The notes under the pieces are model-generated. The model saw nothing but the letters and a program-made list of their open reading frames with translations, made no database searches and was not told where the DNA came from. The position numbers were made by a program, and so were the translations under genes. This document shows, piece by piece, positions 36,031 to 45,939 of a stretch of 64,000 bases of DNA (position 1 is its first letter; each line of letters begins with the position of its first letter). Source of the DNA: Desulfovibrio sp. (GTDB taxonomy: Bacteria > Desulfobacterota > Desulfovibrionia > Desulfovibrionales > Desulfovibrionaceae); assembly GCA_017450275.1 (NCBI GenBank), contig JAFSVD010000039.1, positions 62,001 through 126,000 of the forward strand, read 5' to 3'.

Positions 36031-36225
36031 CTATGAGCCTTGCAGCTCACTCATACGGCGAAACATCTTCTTGCTCGATCCGCAGACAGGACACCGCCAA
36101 TCGTCAGGCAAATCCTCAAATTTAACGCCTGCGGGGATTTTGTGTTTGCGATCCCCTTTGTCGGGATTGTAGATGTAGCCGCAATTGCCCACTTGACACT
36201 GCCACATATCACTCAATTCAGCCAT
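36031..36225 (-). CDS. Rubredoxin with CX4C motif
   Basis: 64 residues. Iron ligands are Cys10 and Cys15 in [15 protein letters not shown] and Cys45 and Cys48 in WRCPVCG. The first pair is CX4C rather than the usual CX2C, a variation I recall from Desulfovibrio desulfuricans rubredoxin-2. It is a cytoplasmic single-electron carrier, for example in oxygen or superoxide detoxification. Start at 36225 (MAELSDM) has AAGGAG upstream; an in-frame 41-residue extension has no ribosome site. Confidence 0.92.
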   Translation of the reverse strand: MAELSDMWQCQVGNCGYIYNPDKGDRKHKIPAGVKFEDLPDDWRCPVCGSSKKMFRRMSELQGS

Positions 36226-36349
36226 ACAACACTCCTTGCTGATGTCAAACAGCCATTTTTTTTTAGCACAAAGTTTTGCAAAAGCCGAGCATACACGCTT
36301 GCACGCCCACTCAAAATGCGCTAGGACAATCCATAAAAAAGGATACACC

Positions 36350-37582
36350 GTGAAAAATCAAGACCTTGCCGCTGTCTGCACGTATTTGCAGTCAACCGAC
36401 GCAGCGGTTTGTTCGATACAAAAAGCCTTAACACAATGCAAGGCCTGCTCCCCGGAACAAGGCGGGGATGGGGAAGAGAAGAAGGCCGCTTGGATAGAAA
36501 GCTATCTCAGCGAGACAAAAGCGCACACAACGCGCTGTCTTTGTCCAGACAGCCGTGTTTCGCACGGCTATCGGCCAACCCTCGTGAGCACCATTCCAGG
36601 ACGTAGCGCGCGAACTGTCTGGATTTTCAGTCATATGGATGTGGTTGACCCGGGAGATAGATCCGCCTGGAACCATGATCCCTGGACAGTCGCCTGCGAT
36701 GGCACCTATTGCACTGGCCGAGGGGTTGAAGACAATCAACAAGCCATTGTCTCGACCCTGCTTTTGGCAAAAGCGTTGACAACATGCTCGGTCACCCCAG
36801 ACTCTACTCTTGGCATGGTGTTTATGGCTGATGAAGAATCGGGCAGCACCTACGGCCTTGCGTATCTCTTGGAACAACACCCCGAATACTTTCGCGCAGA
36901 CGATCTATACTTGGTTCCGGATTTTGGAAGCCCCGATGCTTCGGTCATTGAAGTGGCAGAAAAGGCCTCTCTTTGGCTTCGCATCGATATTCAAGGGCTT
37001 CAATGCCATGCATCGACCCCCCACAAAGGCAAAAACGCCTTTCTTTGCTCCTCAGCCCTTGTCGTGGCTTTGGCGGAAGAACTTCCGAAACAGTATCCAG
37101 CCACCGACCCCCTCTTTGATCCCCCCATATCCACCTTTGTGCCCAGTATGCCCCAAAGCTATACCCAGGGTATCAATATTCTGCCGGGCAAAGCCACCTT
37201 CCATCTCGATTGTCGGCTTCTGCCAGCACACTCCCCCCAAGCAGTCCTTGATTGTGTGACCCAAACCGTCACCACGGTGTGCGCTCGTTTTGGCTGCCAG
37301 GGCACAGTGACCACAGTCCAGAGCCAACCCGCAAGCAGCATCGATGCCACGCATCCTGATTTTGCCACGCTCGCCCGCGCTGTTTCCGCGGTCTATCCTG
37401 TGACCCCCAAGGCCATGGGGCTCGGGGGTGCCACGGTTGCCCAGCATTTGCGCGCCAAAGGCTATCCTGCCTTGGTGTGGTCGTGTATTGAAAACACCTG
37501 CCATGCGCCCAATGAACGCTCTTCCCTGGCTGCGACCAAAAACGACAGCTGTGTCTTTGCACACCTTCTCTTTGCCCAATGA
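36350..37582 (+). CDS. M20-family metallopeptidase (ArgE/DapE/dipeptidase type)
   Basis: 410 residues with di-metal motifs: HMDVVDPGD (His and Asp), the bridging Asp and following glutamate region [16 protein letters not shown] (catalytic Glu pair), PDFGSPDA, and a C-terminal histidine in [12 protein letters not shown] dimerisation domain sits between about 190 and 300 ([11 protein letters not shown]). Likely hydrolyses an N-acyl amino acid or small peptide; DapE-like diaminopimelate use is possible but unproven. GTG start with AAGGA six bases upstream. Its stop overlaps mnmG by four bases. Confidence 0.85.
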   Translation: MKNQDLAAVCTYLQSTDAAVCSIQKALTQCKACSPEQGGDGEEKKAAWIESYLSETKAHTTRCLCPDSRVSHGYRPTLVSTIPGRSARTVWIFSHMDVVDPGDRSAWNHDPWTVACDGTYCTGRGVEDNQQAIVSTLLLAKALTTCSVTPDSTLGMVFMADEESGSTYGLAYLLEQHPEYFRADDLYLVPDFGSPDASVIEVAEKASLWLRIDIQGLQCHASTPHKGKNAFLCSSALVVALAEELPKQYPATDPLFDPPISTFVPSMPQSYTQGINILPGKATFHLDCRLLPAHSPQAVLDCVTQTVTTVCARFGCQGTVTTVQSQPASSIDATHPDFATLARAVSAVYPVTPKAMGLGGATVAQHLRAKGYPALVWSCIENTCHAPNERSSLAATKNDSCVFAHLLFAQ

Positions 37583-39429
37583 TACCAACATCTTTTGACT
37601 GTATTGTGGTTGGTGCTGGCCATGCCGGCTGTGAGGCTGCCTGCGCCATGGCTCAGGTTGGGCTTTCTGCCTGCCTGATTACCCCCAACCTCGACCGTAT
37701 CGGCTATCTCTCCTGCAATCCTGCTATCGGCGGCCTTGCCAAAGGCCATATGGTGCGGGAAATCGACGCCTTAGGCGGCATGATGGGGCTTTGGGCTGAT
37801 CAAGCGGGTATTCAATTTCGCACCTTAAACGCCAGCAAAGGTCCTGCTGTTCGGGCAACGAGAGCGCAAATCGATCGCGAACACTACCTGCGCGTTGTCA
37901 AAGAAAGCCTCTTCACAATGCCCAACCTCCGCCTCTGGCAGGACAGCGTCAAAGAACTCCTCACCAAGGACAACGCGATACGCGGCGTTCGTACCCAATT
38001 GGGACTTACGCTTTTGGCAAAACACGTGCTGCTCACCACAGGCACGTTTTTACACGGCCTCATCCACATAGGGGAGACCAACTTTGCCGCTGGTCGCATG
38101 GGCGATGCGGCGTCCTTTGGCATTTCAGAAAGCCTTCTGGCACTGGGCTTTCGGCTGGGCAGACTCAAAACCGGCACAACGCCAAGGCTGCTTCGATCCT
38201 CGATCGATTTTGCTGCCCTTGAACGCCAGGATGGCGACATCCCCATCCCCCAATTCAGTTTTTTTGGTTCCCCCCCACCTTTGCCTCAAACAGCCTGTGC
38301 CATCACCTGGACGAACGAAAAGACCCATGCGATTATTCGGACAGGCTTTGACCGATCGCCGCTTTTTACCGGACGCATCCAGGGAACCGGCGCCCGCTAT
38401 TGCCCCTCCATCGAAGACAAAGTGGCGCGTTTTCCCCATCACGACCGCCACCACATCTTCCTCGAGCCCGAAGGACTCACAAGCCATGAGGTCTATGCCA
38501 ACGGGATCTCGACAAGCCTGCCGCTTGATATTCAAATGGCAATGATACATAGTATTCAGGGACTCGAACACGCTGTCATGCTCCGTCCGGGCTATGCCAT
38601 TGAATACGATTTTGTCGATCCCATGCAGCTCACCCCAACGCTTGAGAGCAAACGGATCAAGGGACTGTGGATGGCAGGCCAAATCAACGGAACCAGTGGC
38701 TACGAAGAAGCCGCTGCCCAGGGCTTGTTTTGCGCGCTGAACATCATTGCTCAAGAAGGCCACCATGCGCCCTTTGCCCCAGGCCGCGACCGTGCCTATA
38801 TGGCGGTCTTGGTCGATGACCTTGTGACCCTTGGCACCAACGAGCCCTATCGCATGTTCACCTCCCGCGCCGAGCACCGTCTGCTCTTGCGCGAAGACAA
38901 TGCCGATGAGCGGCTTTCTCCCGAAGGATACCGTCTTGGCCTTCTTCCCAAGGCCTCCTACGACCGCTTCCTGAAAAAACAGGCACAAAAAGCCCGTCTC
39001 ACCCATATGCTCACAACGTGCCAGCTCGCCACTGATCCCCAAAGCAGTGCTGCCAAATACCTGAAACGCACTGACACAAGTCTTGCGTCTCTTGAACCAT
39101 CCCTGCCGCCAGAGATCCGTGCCTGTCTTGCACAAACCGATCCGGCAACGCTTTTTTCCGTGCAAACCGACATCAAATACGAAGGCTATATCCAACGCGA
39201 ACACGAACTCGTTGCTCGCAGCAAAAAATTAGCAGCGATCACGCTGCCCAAGGATATCGACTACAAAACAGTGGCCGGTCTCACCCTTGAAGCGATCGAA
39301 AAACTGCAAGCGGTTGCGCCCACTGATCTTGGCCAGGCAAGCCGCATTTCAGGCGTCACCCCTGCAGCCATCACATGTCTTGAAATCCATCTCCATAAAC
39401 AGCAAGCGCTCACCCATACCGCGCCTTGA
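37579..39429 (+). CDS. mnmG: tRNA 5-carboxymethylaminomethyluridine synthase MnmG (GidA)
   Basis: 616 residues, normal length. N-terminal FAD-binding motif VVGAGHAGCEAA, conserved LSCNPAIGGLAKGHMVREIDALGG and GTFLHGLIHIGETNFAAGRMGD, and a C-terminal helical domain. With MnmE it modifies the wobble uridine of several tRNAs using folate and FAD. Start overlaps the upstream peptidase stop (ATGA). Its TGA overlaps the TTG start of the PilZ gene. Confidence 0.97.
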   Translation: MIPTSFDCIVVGAGHAGCEAACAMAQVGLSACLITPNLDRIGYLSCNPAIGGLAKGHMVREIDALGGMMGLWADQAGIQFRTLNASKGPAVRATRAQIDREHYLRVVKESLFTMPNLRLWQDSVKELLTKDNAIRGVRTQLGLTLLAKHVLLTTGTFLHGLIHIGETNFAAGRMGDAASFGISESLLALGFRLGRLKTGTTPRLLRSSIDFAALERQDGDIPIPQFSFFGSPPPLPQTACAITWTNEKTHAIIRTGFDRSPLFTGRIQGTGARYCPSIEDKVARFPHHDRHHIFLEPEGLTSHEVYANGISTSLPLDIQMAMIHSIQGLEHAVMLRPGYAIEYDFVDPMQLTPTLESKRIKGLWMAGQINGTSGYEEAAAQGLFCALNIIAQEGHHAPFAPGRDRAYMAVLVDDLVTLGTNEPYRMFTSRAEHRLLLREDNADERLSPEGYRLGLLPKASYDRFLKKQAQKARLTHMLTTCQLATDPQSSAAKYLKRTDTSLASLEPSLPPEIRACLAQTDPATLFSVQTDIKYEGYIQREHELVARSKKLAAITLPKDIDYKTVAGLTLEAIEKLQAVAPTDLGQASRISGVTPAAITCLEIHLHKQQALTHTAP

Positions 39430-40442
39430 GGCACTTCTTCGTGCAAACCCCAGGTGTTCTTGATTCCCTCTATGTCTTTTTCCTCACGCGATCGAGCGGA
39501 GAATTTCTTGTTCTCTCGCTTCTTTTTCTTTTGCCCTTGGTGGCTTTTGTGATCTTCCTTCTCAAAAACCATGCAAAAGAACAACGAGAAAAAGCGCATA
39601 CCCTCTCCGTGCAAGACCTTCTGACCCAAGCCAAGAATACGGTCGAGTCTTTCACGCTGCAAATCCTTATCAATGAACGCCGTACCCATTTTTTGGCTCT
39701 TCTCGAACGAATCGAAGACGATAGGCTCTTTTTTTTGTGTGAACGCATACCGAATGCGCCGATTGGGCAAGACATTCAATGCTATTTTTCCATCACGGAT
39801 CACAAAAAACAACAATTCTACACCTTTCTCTCAACCATTCTCGCCTCTGAGCCCCACAACCAGAAAACCAAACTGGTTCTCAAGTACCCGAAAGAACTCA
39901 CCCTGGGGCAAAAACGAGCCTTTTTCCGCATAAGCCCACCCCACGATGCCATCAAAACCGTGGCACTCTGGCTTTGGCCAAACGACGCGCCCCTTGCCAA
40001 AGAGGTGAAGGATATTGGTGAACCCTATCTGAGTTCCACCATGCGCTATGCCGGCCAAACACCCACCATGAAACTCCCCGAACCATTGAGTGTCCTCGAC
40101 CTTTCGGGCGCAGGCATCGGTCTGCGTCTTCGGGCAAAAACCGATTCGCCCATGCTGACAAAAGACGCCCACATCCTTTGCCTTGTGGTCTTCAACGATT
40201 CCCTGCAAGAGGAAGAGCATTTGGTGAATTTTCTCTGCCATGGCAAAATCACCAATATTCGGCAGGATAAAAACACGGTTGCCATCATCCTTGGCATTGA
40301 ATTTCTTGATTGGGCGCTTTTGGACAGAGGTGTTCCCACCATCAATTGGTTTAATAAAAACAACCAGGCAGGCATTGGCGCCATTCTCCAGTGGGTCACC
40401 AAACTGGATATTGAACGCCGAAGGCATCTGCTTCGTGATTAA
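39426..40442 (+). CDS. PilZ-domain cyclic-di-GMP effector, membrane anchored
   Basis: About 338 residues with one N-terminal transmembrane helix (EFLVLSLLFLLPLVAFVIFLL, shown in parts here). A YcgR-like N-domain precedes a PilZ domain with the c-di-GMP motifs RAFFR (about 160) and DLSGAGIG (about 220). It probably senses c-di-GMP to control motility or surface behaviour. Start is a TTG at 39426 overlapping the mnmG stop; a GTG at 39441 is another choice. Confidence 0.75.
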   Translation: MRHFFVQTPGVLDSLYVFFLTRSSGEFLVLSLLFLLPLVAFVIFLLKNHAKEQREKAHTLSVQDLLTQAKNTVESFTLQILINERRTHFLALLERIEDDRLFFLCERIPNAPIGQDIQCYFSITDHKKQQFYTFLSTILASEPHNQKTKLVLKYPKELTLGQKRAFFRISPPHDAIKTVALWLWPNDAPLAKEVKDIGEPYLSSTMRYAGQTPTMKLPEPLSVLDLSGAGIGLRLRAKTDSPMLTKDAHILCLVVFNDSLQEEEHLVNFLCHGKITNIRQDKNTVAIILGIEFLDWALLDRGVPTINWFNKNNQAGIGAILQWVTKLDIERRRHLLRD

Positions 40443-40486
40443 GGTTTACAACGGATCTGGATTCCAGAGCCAAAGGAGAGACGACG

Positions 40487-41332
40487 TTGGACGATTCTAC
40501 AGACGGGCATAGTTCCATCTGGTCACGCGTAAGCCGCTTTTTTTGCCGCGATAATGAAGAGAAACTCGAGCAGGCGATTTTGGACGCAAGTGCCGATGGC
40601 GAAGTGGAACCCGAAGAAAAATCCATGCTCTTGGGTATTCTTCGCTTCAACGATCTTTTAGTGCACGACACCATGACCCCTCGAACGGATATGGACTGCA
40701 TCCCCCTGGAGAGTTCCCTCGCCGAGGTGGCAAAACTCATTGTCGAATCCGGCCATTCTCGCATTCCGGTCTTCAAAGATACCCGCGACAATATTGTGGG
40801 CATTGTCCATGCCAAGGACATTTTGCCCTGTTTCATCGATGCCAAGAGCGAGCATCTTTCCCTTGAAACCATTATGCGAGAACCGTTTTTTGTGCCTGAC
40901 ACCAAATCGACGCGTACCCTTCTTCAAGAATTTCGAACCCGCAAACAGCATATCGCCATCGCCCTCGATGAATACGGCGGCACCTCAGGTCTTATCACGA
41001 TCGAAGATGTGATCGAAGAAATTGTCGGCGATATCGAAGACGAACACGATGCCCCCAAGGAAGAAGATATCAGGGCGTTGGGCAACGATGTCTACGAACT
41101 CACCGGTCGCGCCAATTTGGAAGATCTCACAGAGCTTGGGCTTTCGCTCGAAAGCGATGAAGTGGACACCATTGGTGGGTATCTGTGCATGATGGCAGGA
41201 CACGTCCCAGGCAAGGACGAAGTCTTTACCCTGGAAGGCTGGCGCATCACCATCCTCTCCTCCGACCAAAAACTGATCCATCGCCTTCGTTTGGAGCCTT
41301 TTGTGGCTCCGGATGCTCCAGCCCATGAATAA
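40487..41332 (+). CDS. corC: CorC/HlyC-type CBS-domain protein
   Basis: 281 residues without transmembrane helices. Two CBS domains (about 60-190; conserved [61 protein letters not shown]) followed by the CorC_HlyC domain (about 205-275). Linked to magnesium/cobalt efflux in E. coli, though its exact role is uncertain. TTG start with AAAGGAG at 8 bases. It precedes lnt and overlaps it, as in many proteobacteria. Confidence 0.9.
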   Translation: MDDSTDGHSSIWSRVSRFFCRDNEEKLEQAILDASADGEVEPEEKSMLLGILRFNDLLVHDTMTPRTDMDCIPLESSLAEVAKLIVESGHSRIPVFKDTRDNIVGIVHAKDILPCFIDAKSEHLSLETIMREPFFVPDTKSTRTLLQEFRTRKQHIAIALDEYGGTSGLITIEDVIEEIVGDIEDEHDAPKEEDIRALGNDVYELTGRANLEDLTELGLSLESDEVDTIGGYLCMMAGHVPGKDEVFTLEGWRITILSSDQKLIHRLRLEPFVAPDAPAHE

Positions 41333-42872
41333 GCCTCTCGCCCTCTCCAGGCTGGGGCTTGTTTGTATGGGCAGTCTCGGCCTGTGGCTCGGCTTTCCCA
41401 ACGATCTTCTCTATGTGCCCCCGCTCATTCTTTGCTGGCCACTGGCGCTCTTCTTCCTGGGACACATCGAAGAGACGCCTAAATCCGCCTGGCGATGGGG
41501 ATTTTGTCTCTCTATGCTTGGCCTTTCAGCCTCGCTCTACTGGCTCATGCTCCCTATCCACGAGGTCGGCGGCCTTCCTTGGATTCTGGCAGCCATCTGC
41601 GCCTTTGCTGTGCCAGCCATTTTGGCGGCCTTTTTTGCCCTGTTTGCCGTTGGCATTGCCTCCACAAAACATCTCCCCCCTGTGCGCCACGCTTTGTTTG
41701 CGGCTATTTTGTGGCTTGTTCTTGAGGTGGTGCAGGCCAAAGTGCTCGATTTTCCCTGGGTTTGTGTTGCTGGCGGTCTTGTTGGCTGGCCGATTCTCGT
41801 GCAGGGAGCGGTGCTTATCGGCAGCTTTGGCGTGAGCTTTGTCGCTGTTTTTGCCCTCCTGCTCTGTACACCCAGCCACATCACCAAACAAACGATCTCT
41901 CTTGGCTTGGTGCTCTGGCTGGGCATCCTTGGCTTTGGTTGGTACCGTTTGCACACCAATCCCGTAACCATACCGCATGATGCCAACAGTATCGGGGTGC
42001 TCTTTGTCGAAGGCAATGCCGATCAAAACACCAAGTGGACGCCCTCCTATCAAAGAGCCATTGTGGAAAAACACCGGAAACTCACCCTGTCGGGGCTTAG
42101 TGCTTCCTCTATCCCCGTATCGCTCATTGTATGGTCTGAGACCTGCATCCCCTTTTTCTTTGACCACCATCCCCATCTGACAGCCCTTGTCCGGGATACG
42201 GCAAAAAAGAGTCATACCCCTCTTTTGTTTGGCACCCCAGGCCTCAAAGAGATTGGCACAAAACGCCTGATCTACAATCGCGCCATATTGCTCGACGAAA
42301 ACGGCGCAACAGCCGGCTATGCCGACAAAGAACATCTGGTGCCCTTTGGCGAATATGTCCCTGCTGTGTTCGACACCCCGTTTTTTCACAAACTTCTCCA
42401 AGGGATCGGCTACTCTAAAGGCGAACACACCTCCCCCCTTCGCCTGCACGGTATTGCGGCTGGCATTCTCATTTGTTATGAAGGGATATTCCAGGAACTT
42501 GCCCAAAAACGCGTAGCCAGCGGCGCCAATATTTTTGTTGACTTAAGCAACGATGCCTGGTTTGGCGCAACCGCTGCTGCGAGTCAACATCTCTATCTGA
42601 AGGCGCTGCGCTCCATTGAACAAAACCGCTGGCTGCTTCGGGGTACCAATACCGGTATCTCAGCCGTCATCGACCATGTCGGACGCATTGTTGCCCATGG
42701 CAATCGCTTTACCGAAGAGGCCTTTACGGCGCAGGCTCGCTTGACAAAGGAGCGCTCTTTTTTCCACAAAACCTATGGCATGCAGGGCATTCTCTTTATT
42801 GTCCTTGTTGGCACAGGCATCTTTCTGGCAATCGTTGCCAAACGAACACACAGGAGTGCCCTGTTGCGATGA
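41325..42872 (+). CDS. lnt: Apolipoprotein N-acyltransferase
   Basis: 515 residues. Several membrane helices (about 10-190) precede a nitrilase-like periplasmic domain with the Glu-Lys-Cys triad: WSETCIP (Glu), YADKEHLVPFGEY (Lys) and ILICYEGIF (Cys). It N-acylates the lipoprotein cysteine in the last maturation step. Starts at 41325 (MNKPLALS), overlapping corC by eight bases. The last codons and stop run directly into a repeat copy. Confidence 0.95.
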   Translation: MNKPLALSRLGLVCMGSLGLWLGFPNDLLYVPPLILCWPLALFFLGHIEETPKSAWRWGFCLSMLGLSASLYWLMLPIHEVGGLPWILAAICAFAVPAILAAFFALFAVGIASTKHLPPVRHALFAAILWLVLEVVQAKVLDFPWVCVAGGLVGWPILVQGAVLIGSFGVSFVAVFALLLCTPSHITKQTISLGLVLWLGILGFGWYRLHTNPVTIPHDANSIGVLFVEGNADQNTKWTPSYQRAIVEKHRKLTLSGLSASSIPVSLIVWSETCIPFFFDHHPHLTALVRDTAKKSHTPLLFGTPGLKEIGTKRLIYNRAILLDENGATAGYADKEHLVPFGEYVPAVFDTPFFHKLLQGIGYSKGEHTSPLRLHGIAAGILICYEGIFQELAQKRVASGANIFVDLSNDAWFGATAAASQHLYLKALRSIEQNRWLLRGTNTGISAVIDHVGRIVAHGNRFTEEAFTAQARLTKERSFFHKTYGMQGILFIVLVGTGIFLAIVAKRTHRSALLR

Positions 42873-43063
42873 AGTGTGGCAGACAGGGCAAGCGTTCTTA
42901 CCCGTTCCCCTATCGGTACTGTGCATTGTACCCATATCTTCGCGGATTCCGCCCCCAGATTCTCCCAAGTTCCTCAGCCGGACGATGGAGTATATCGGCT
43001 AGGAACTGGGTGCGATCTGCGGTCGTGGATTTTCTCCAATGTGAATGAAATAGACCACTAGGA
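42865..43063. repeat. MITE-like repeat, copy 2 (left end missing)
   Basis: Begins at the lnt stop (GATGAAGTGTGGCA, as at 33554 in copy 1) and ends with GAATGAAATAGACCACTAG, matching the right inverted end of copy 1. Blocks between are TTACCCGTTCCCC, CAGATTCTCCC, AGTTCCTCAGCCGGA and GTGCGATCTGCGG. It lies between lnt and prfB. Confidence 0.75.
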
Positions 43064-43069
43064 AAACCT

Positions 43070-44192
43070 ATGTCCCAAACACCCATCCGACTCGCTGATC
43101 TACGCCAAGAAAGCCAAGCTCTTACGACCCGTTTTGACGCCCTGTGGAGGAGTCTTTGACCTGGCTGGCTGTCAAACGCGACTGAGCGCCATCGAAAAAG
43201 ATCTTGCCAAGCCCAACGCCTGGGACAATCCCAAGAGTTTGACCCCGCTGCTTCAGGAAAAAGGGCGTTTAGAGGAAACCTGTGCGCGTCTGGAACGGCT
43301 CAAAACAGCCCACGAGGATGTCGACGCCTGGTTTGAACTGGCAGCCGATGACGATCCTGAGGCAATTCTCTCTCTCGAAGAGGCTATGCAGAGCTTTTCC
43401 CTGCAGCTTGAAGCCACAGAAATGCTGACCCTGCTCAACGGCAAAAACGACAATTGCGCAGCTCTTCTTGAAATCCATCCCGGTGCTGGGGGCACAGAAT
43501 CCCAGGATTGGGGGAATATGCTCTTGCGCATGTACACGAGATGGGCGCAATCCAAAAAATATGCAGTGGAGATCCTTGACTACCAGCCAGGAGATGAAGC
43601 AGGTTTAAAACGCGTGACCATCCGCATCTCCGGTCAAAACGCCTATGGCCTCTTAAAAAGCGAACGGGGTACCCATCGCTTAATCCGCATATCGCCCTTT
43701 GACGCCTCTGGCCGCAGGCACACCTCCTTTACGGCTGTCGATGTGCTGGCCGATGTCAGCGAGGATATCCAAATCGATATCAAGGAATCCGATTTACGGA
43801 TCGATATTTTTCATTCGAGCGGGCCTGGGGGACAGAGTGTCAACACGACAAGTTCTGCTGTACGCATAACCCATATCCCAACCGGCGTTGTGGTGCAGTG
43901 TCAAAACGAACGCTCCCAGCTCCACAATCGCGAAGGCGCCATGCGCGTCCTTCGAGCCAGACTCTACGCGCTTGAAGAGGCCAAACGAGACAAGGAACGC
44001 CAAGAGGCCTATGTCAACAAGGGAGCCATCGATTTTGGCAGCCAGATCAGAACCTATACCCTGCAACCCTTCCGTCTCGTCACCGACCACCGCACCAGCA
44101 AGAAATACACCGACGTGGATGCCATATTGGATGGGGGTATTGACCACCTGCAACACGACTACCTTCTACATTGCCATGGACAAAAACATTGA
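43070..44192 (+). CDS. prfB: Peptide chain release factor 2 with programmed +1 frameshift
   Basis: The 5' frame runs from ATG at 43070 to CTT TGA (43154-43159). Reading shifts +1 at CTT into GAC (43158 on) and continues to 44192, giving about 373 residues (MSQTPIRLADLRQESQ then DLAGCQTRL). The shift site has SD-like GGAGGA just before it and a TGAC context, the classic RF2 autoregulation signal. The protein has ISPFDASGRR (stop codon recognition) and GPGGQSVNTTSSAV (catalytic GGQ). It ends translation at UAA and UGA. Confidence 0.96.
43145..43160 (+). promoter_or_regulatory. RF2 programmed frameshift site
   Basis: The GGAGGA (SD-like) motif, then CTT TGA C (43154-43160). Low RF2 lets the ribosome slip +1 on CTT; abundant RF2 ends the product early. 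It is the standard negative-feedback loop of prfB. Confidence 0.9.
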
Positions 44193-44946
44193 TTTTAAAG
44201 CACTAGCGGCTGAGCTGGCGGCGCTTGAGCGTCAGGGCAAGGGCAAGGGGGAAGACCTCTTGATCGCCCGTGTTCTGCACAATATGTCGCCCAGCCGATG
44301 GAAGGAATTCTGTAAGGCCTATCCGGCGAGTAAGTGGGGAGCCGTGCCTGTCTCTTCGCTCAATCTCTCGCATATGGCTGACGAAGAAAAAGACGCAGGA
44401 TTCTTGTGGGGCGATGAACTCAAATACGCAATCATGGCTGAAAAATTTACCGAACAGGTGGAACGGGAACTGTTGCGCATGGCTCGCATCGGCGGGGAGC
44501 TGAGTATATTGTCCTGCGCAATCCCCCCCGCGGCCAAACAATGCTCCCTCCACACAGCGCTTGAAGAACTCCTGATCAAAATTCTCAAAAACACCTTAGA
44601 ACCCTGCGACAGCCTGGCAACGGACGGAGAGGGACATCCCTTGGTTCTGCTCCCTGGCACAGGCCCCATTCGCTCCCGCCATCTCTGTGAACAGCTCCAA
44701 AACCAATATGCCAACGAATCGAAAAAACTGTATCCCGATGTTTTTGTCTCTATGGGTGTTGTCAGTATCGCCCAAGGAGAAAAACGCTCCGCAGAAGATT
44801 TGGTTGCCCGCGTAGCAAGTGCTCTGCAAAAGGCACAAACGGAAGCGTCTCATTTGCATCAGATAGGCCCCGAAACACTGGATGAACGCTCTACACTGGT
44901 TCATTCTGACGAAAAACGTTTTCTCTTTTTTGGTGGAGCATATTAG
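44176..44946 (+). CDS. Degenerate GGDEF-domain protein
   Basis: 256 residues; the start (MDKNIDFKALAAELAALE) overlaps prfB by 17 bases. The N-terminal third is helical. From about residue 90 (EQVERELLRMARIGGELSIL) it follows the GGDEF fold, but the signature region reads TDGEGHPLVLLP, so the catalytic GG(D/E)EF is lost; VSMGVVSIAQGEKRSAEDLVARVASALQKAQ matches the C-terminal helix pattern. It cannot be a normal diguanylate cyclase and may be a regulatory or structural partner of the following FlhG/MinD ATPase. Confidence 0.7.
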   Translation: MDKNIDFKALAAELAALERQGKGKGEDLLIARVLHNMSPSRWKEFCKAYPASKWGAVPVSSLNLSHMADEEKDAGFLWGDELKYAIMAEKFTEQVERELLRMARIGGELSILSCAIPPAAKQCSLHTALEELLIKILKNTLEPCDSLATDGEGHPLVLLPGTGPIRSRHLCEQLQNQYANESKKLYPDVFVSMGVVSIAQGEKRSAEDLVARVASALQKAQTEASHLHQIGPETLDERSTLVHSDEKRFLFFGGAY

Positions 44947-44947
44947 T

Positions 44948-45751
44948 ATGAACAGTACCTTAAGTGTAGCTATTCTCAGTGGAAAGGGCGGAGTGGGAAA
45001 GACCAATATTTCCCTCAACTTGGCCTATGGCCTCTATCAGTTGGGCTATAAACCCTTTCTGATGGACTGCGATATGGGTCTTGCCAATCTCGATGTCCTG
45101 CTTGGCATAACCCCTGAGGCCAATCTCCAAGACACCTTGCTTGGCAAAGCAACCCTTTCTGATGTGCTCTACCATGTCGAACCAAACGGGTTTGATGTGC
45201 TGCCGGCAGCATCAGGGGTTCCCGAATTGAACGATCTCAAGCCCGAACTGCGCGACATTTTGATCGACAAACTCGAACCCATGCTCGCCTCCTACGACTT
45301 TGTCTTTATGGATCTGGGCGCTGGGATTTCCGAAAATGTGCAGACCTTTGCGGCCATGAGCGCGATGCGCATCCTCATCATCACCCCTGAGCCCACATCG
45401 CTCACCGATGGCTACGCACTGATCAAAGTCTTAAACAACCGTTTTGGCATGCGAGACTTCATGATTGTTGTCAACGAAGCCAGTTCGTCCAAGGAAGCGC
45501 AAAACACCTATGAACGCTTAAAAACAGCGTGCATGCACTTCCTCCATATTGAACCGGTTTCCCTGGGCTTTGTCCACAGGGACAATAAATTGCCGGAAGC
45601 GGTCTGCCGCCAAAAGCCCCTCTTGCTCTATGCGCCCGGCTGCCAAGCTGCGCGTGATTTGACTTCCATGGCAGAAAAATTGCAGAAAATCCGCCTTTCC
45701 ATGGCAGACTGGCTTGCTACGCGCACTATTTTAAAACGGAGCCAAGGCTAA
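44948..45751 (+). CDS. FlhG/MinD-type ParA ATPase
   Basis: 267 residues. Deviant Walker A SGKGGVGKTNISLNLA, switch DCDMGLANLDVLLG (Asp-rich), and a DLGAGISENVQ Walker B region. FlhG/YlxH-type members regulate flagellar number and position; MinD-type regulate division. The LANLDVLLG pattern favours FlhG. No amphipathic MinD C-terminus is evident. It lies one base after the GGDEF-like gene, presumably as a functional pair; fliM lies elsewhere in the window. Confidence 0.85.
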   Translation: MNSTLSVAILSGKGGVGKTNISLNLAYGLYQLGYKPFLMDCDMGLANLDVLLGITPEANLQDTLLGKATLSDVLYHVEPNGFDVLPAASGVPELNDLKPELRDILIDKLEPMLASYDFVFMDLGAGISENVQTFAAMSAMRILIITPEPTSLTDGYALIKVLNNRFGMRDFMIVVNEASSSKEAQNTYERLKTACMHFLHIEPVSLGFVHRDNKLPEAVCRQKPLLLYAPGCQAARDLTSMAEKLQKIRLSMADWLATRTILKRSQG

Positions 45752-45939
45752 CTTGGACATCCGTCAAAAAGACAAGCAAAATCAAGAACGATACAAACGC
45801 CATTGCATCCCACAAGGACATATGCGTGTCGAACCAAACCATGGGGACGCTTTTTGTTTTTGCTCTCAATCCTCGATTACACGCACTTTAAACTATCCCT
45901 CGGTTGCCTCAGGCACACCAGAATATCGGGAGAATGTGT
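45752..45939 (+). other. Intergenic region before dapA
   Basis: 188 bases. A TTG frame starting at 45753 overlaps dapA by 65 bases and has no family; I see no reliable gene. A dapA promoter may lie here but no convincing -35/-10 pair was found. Confidence 0.4.
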
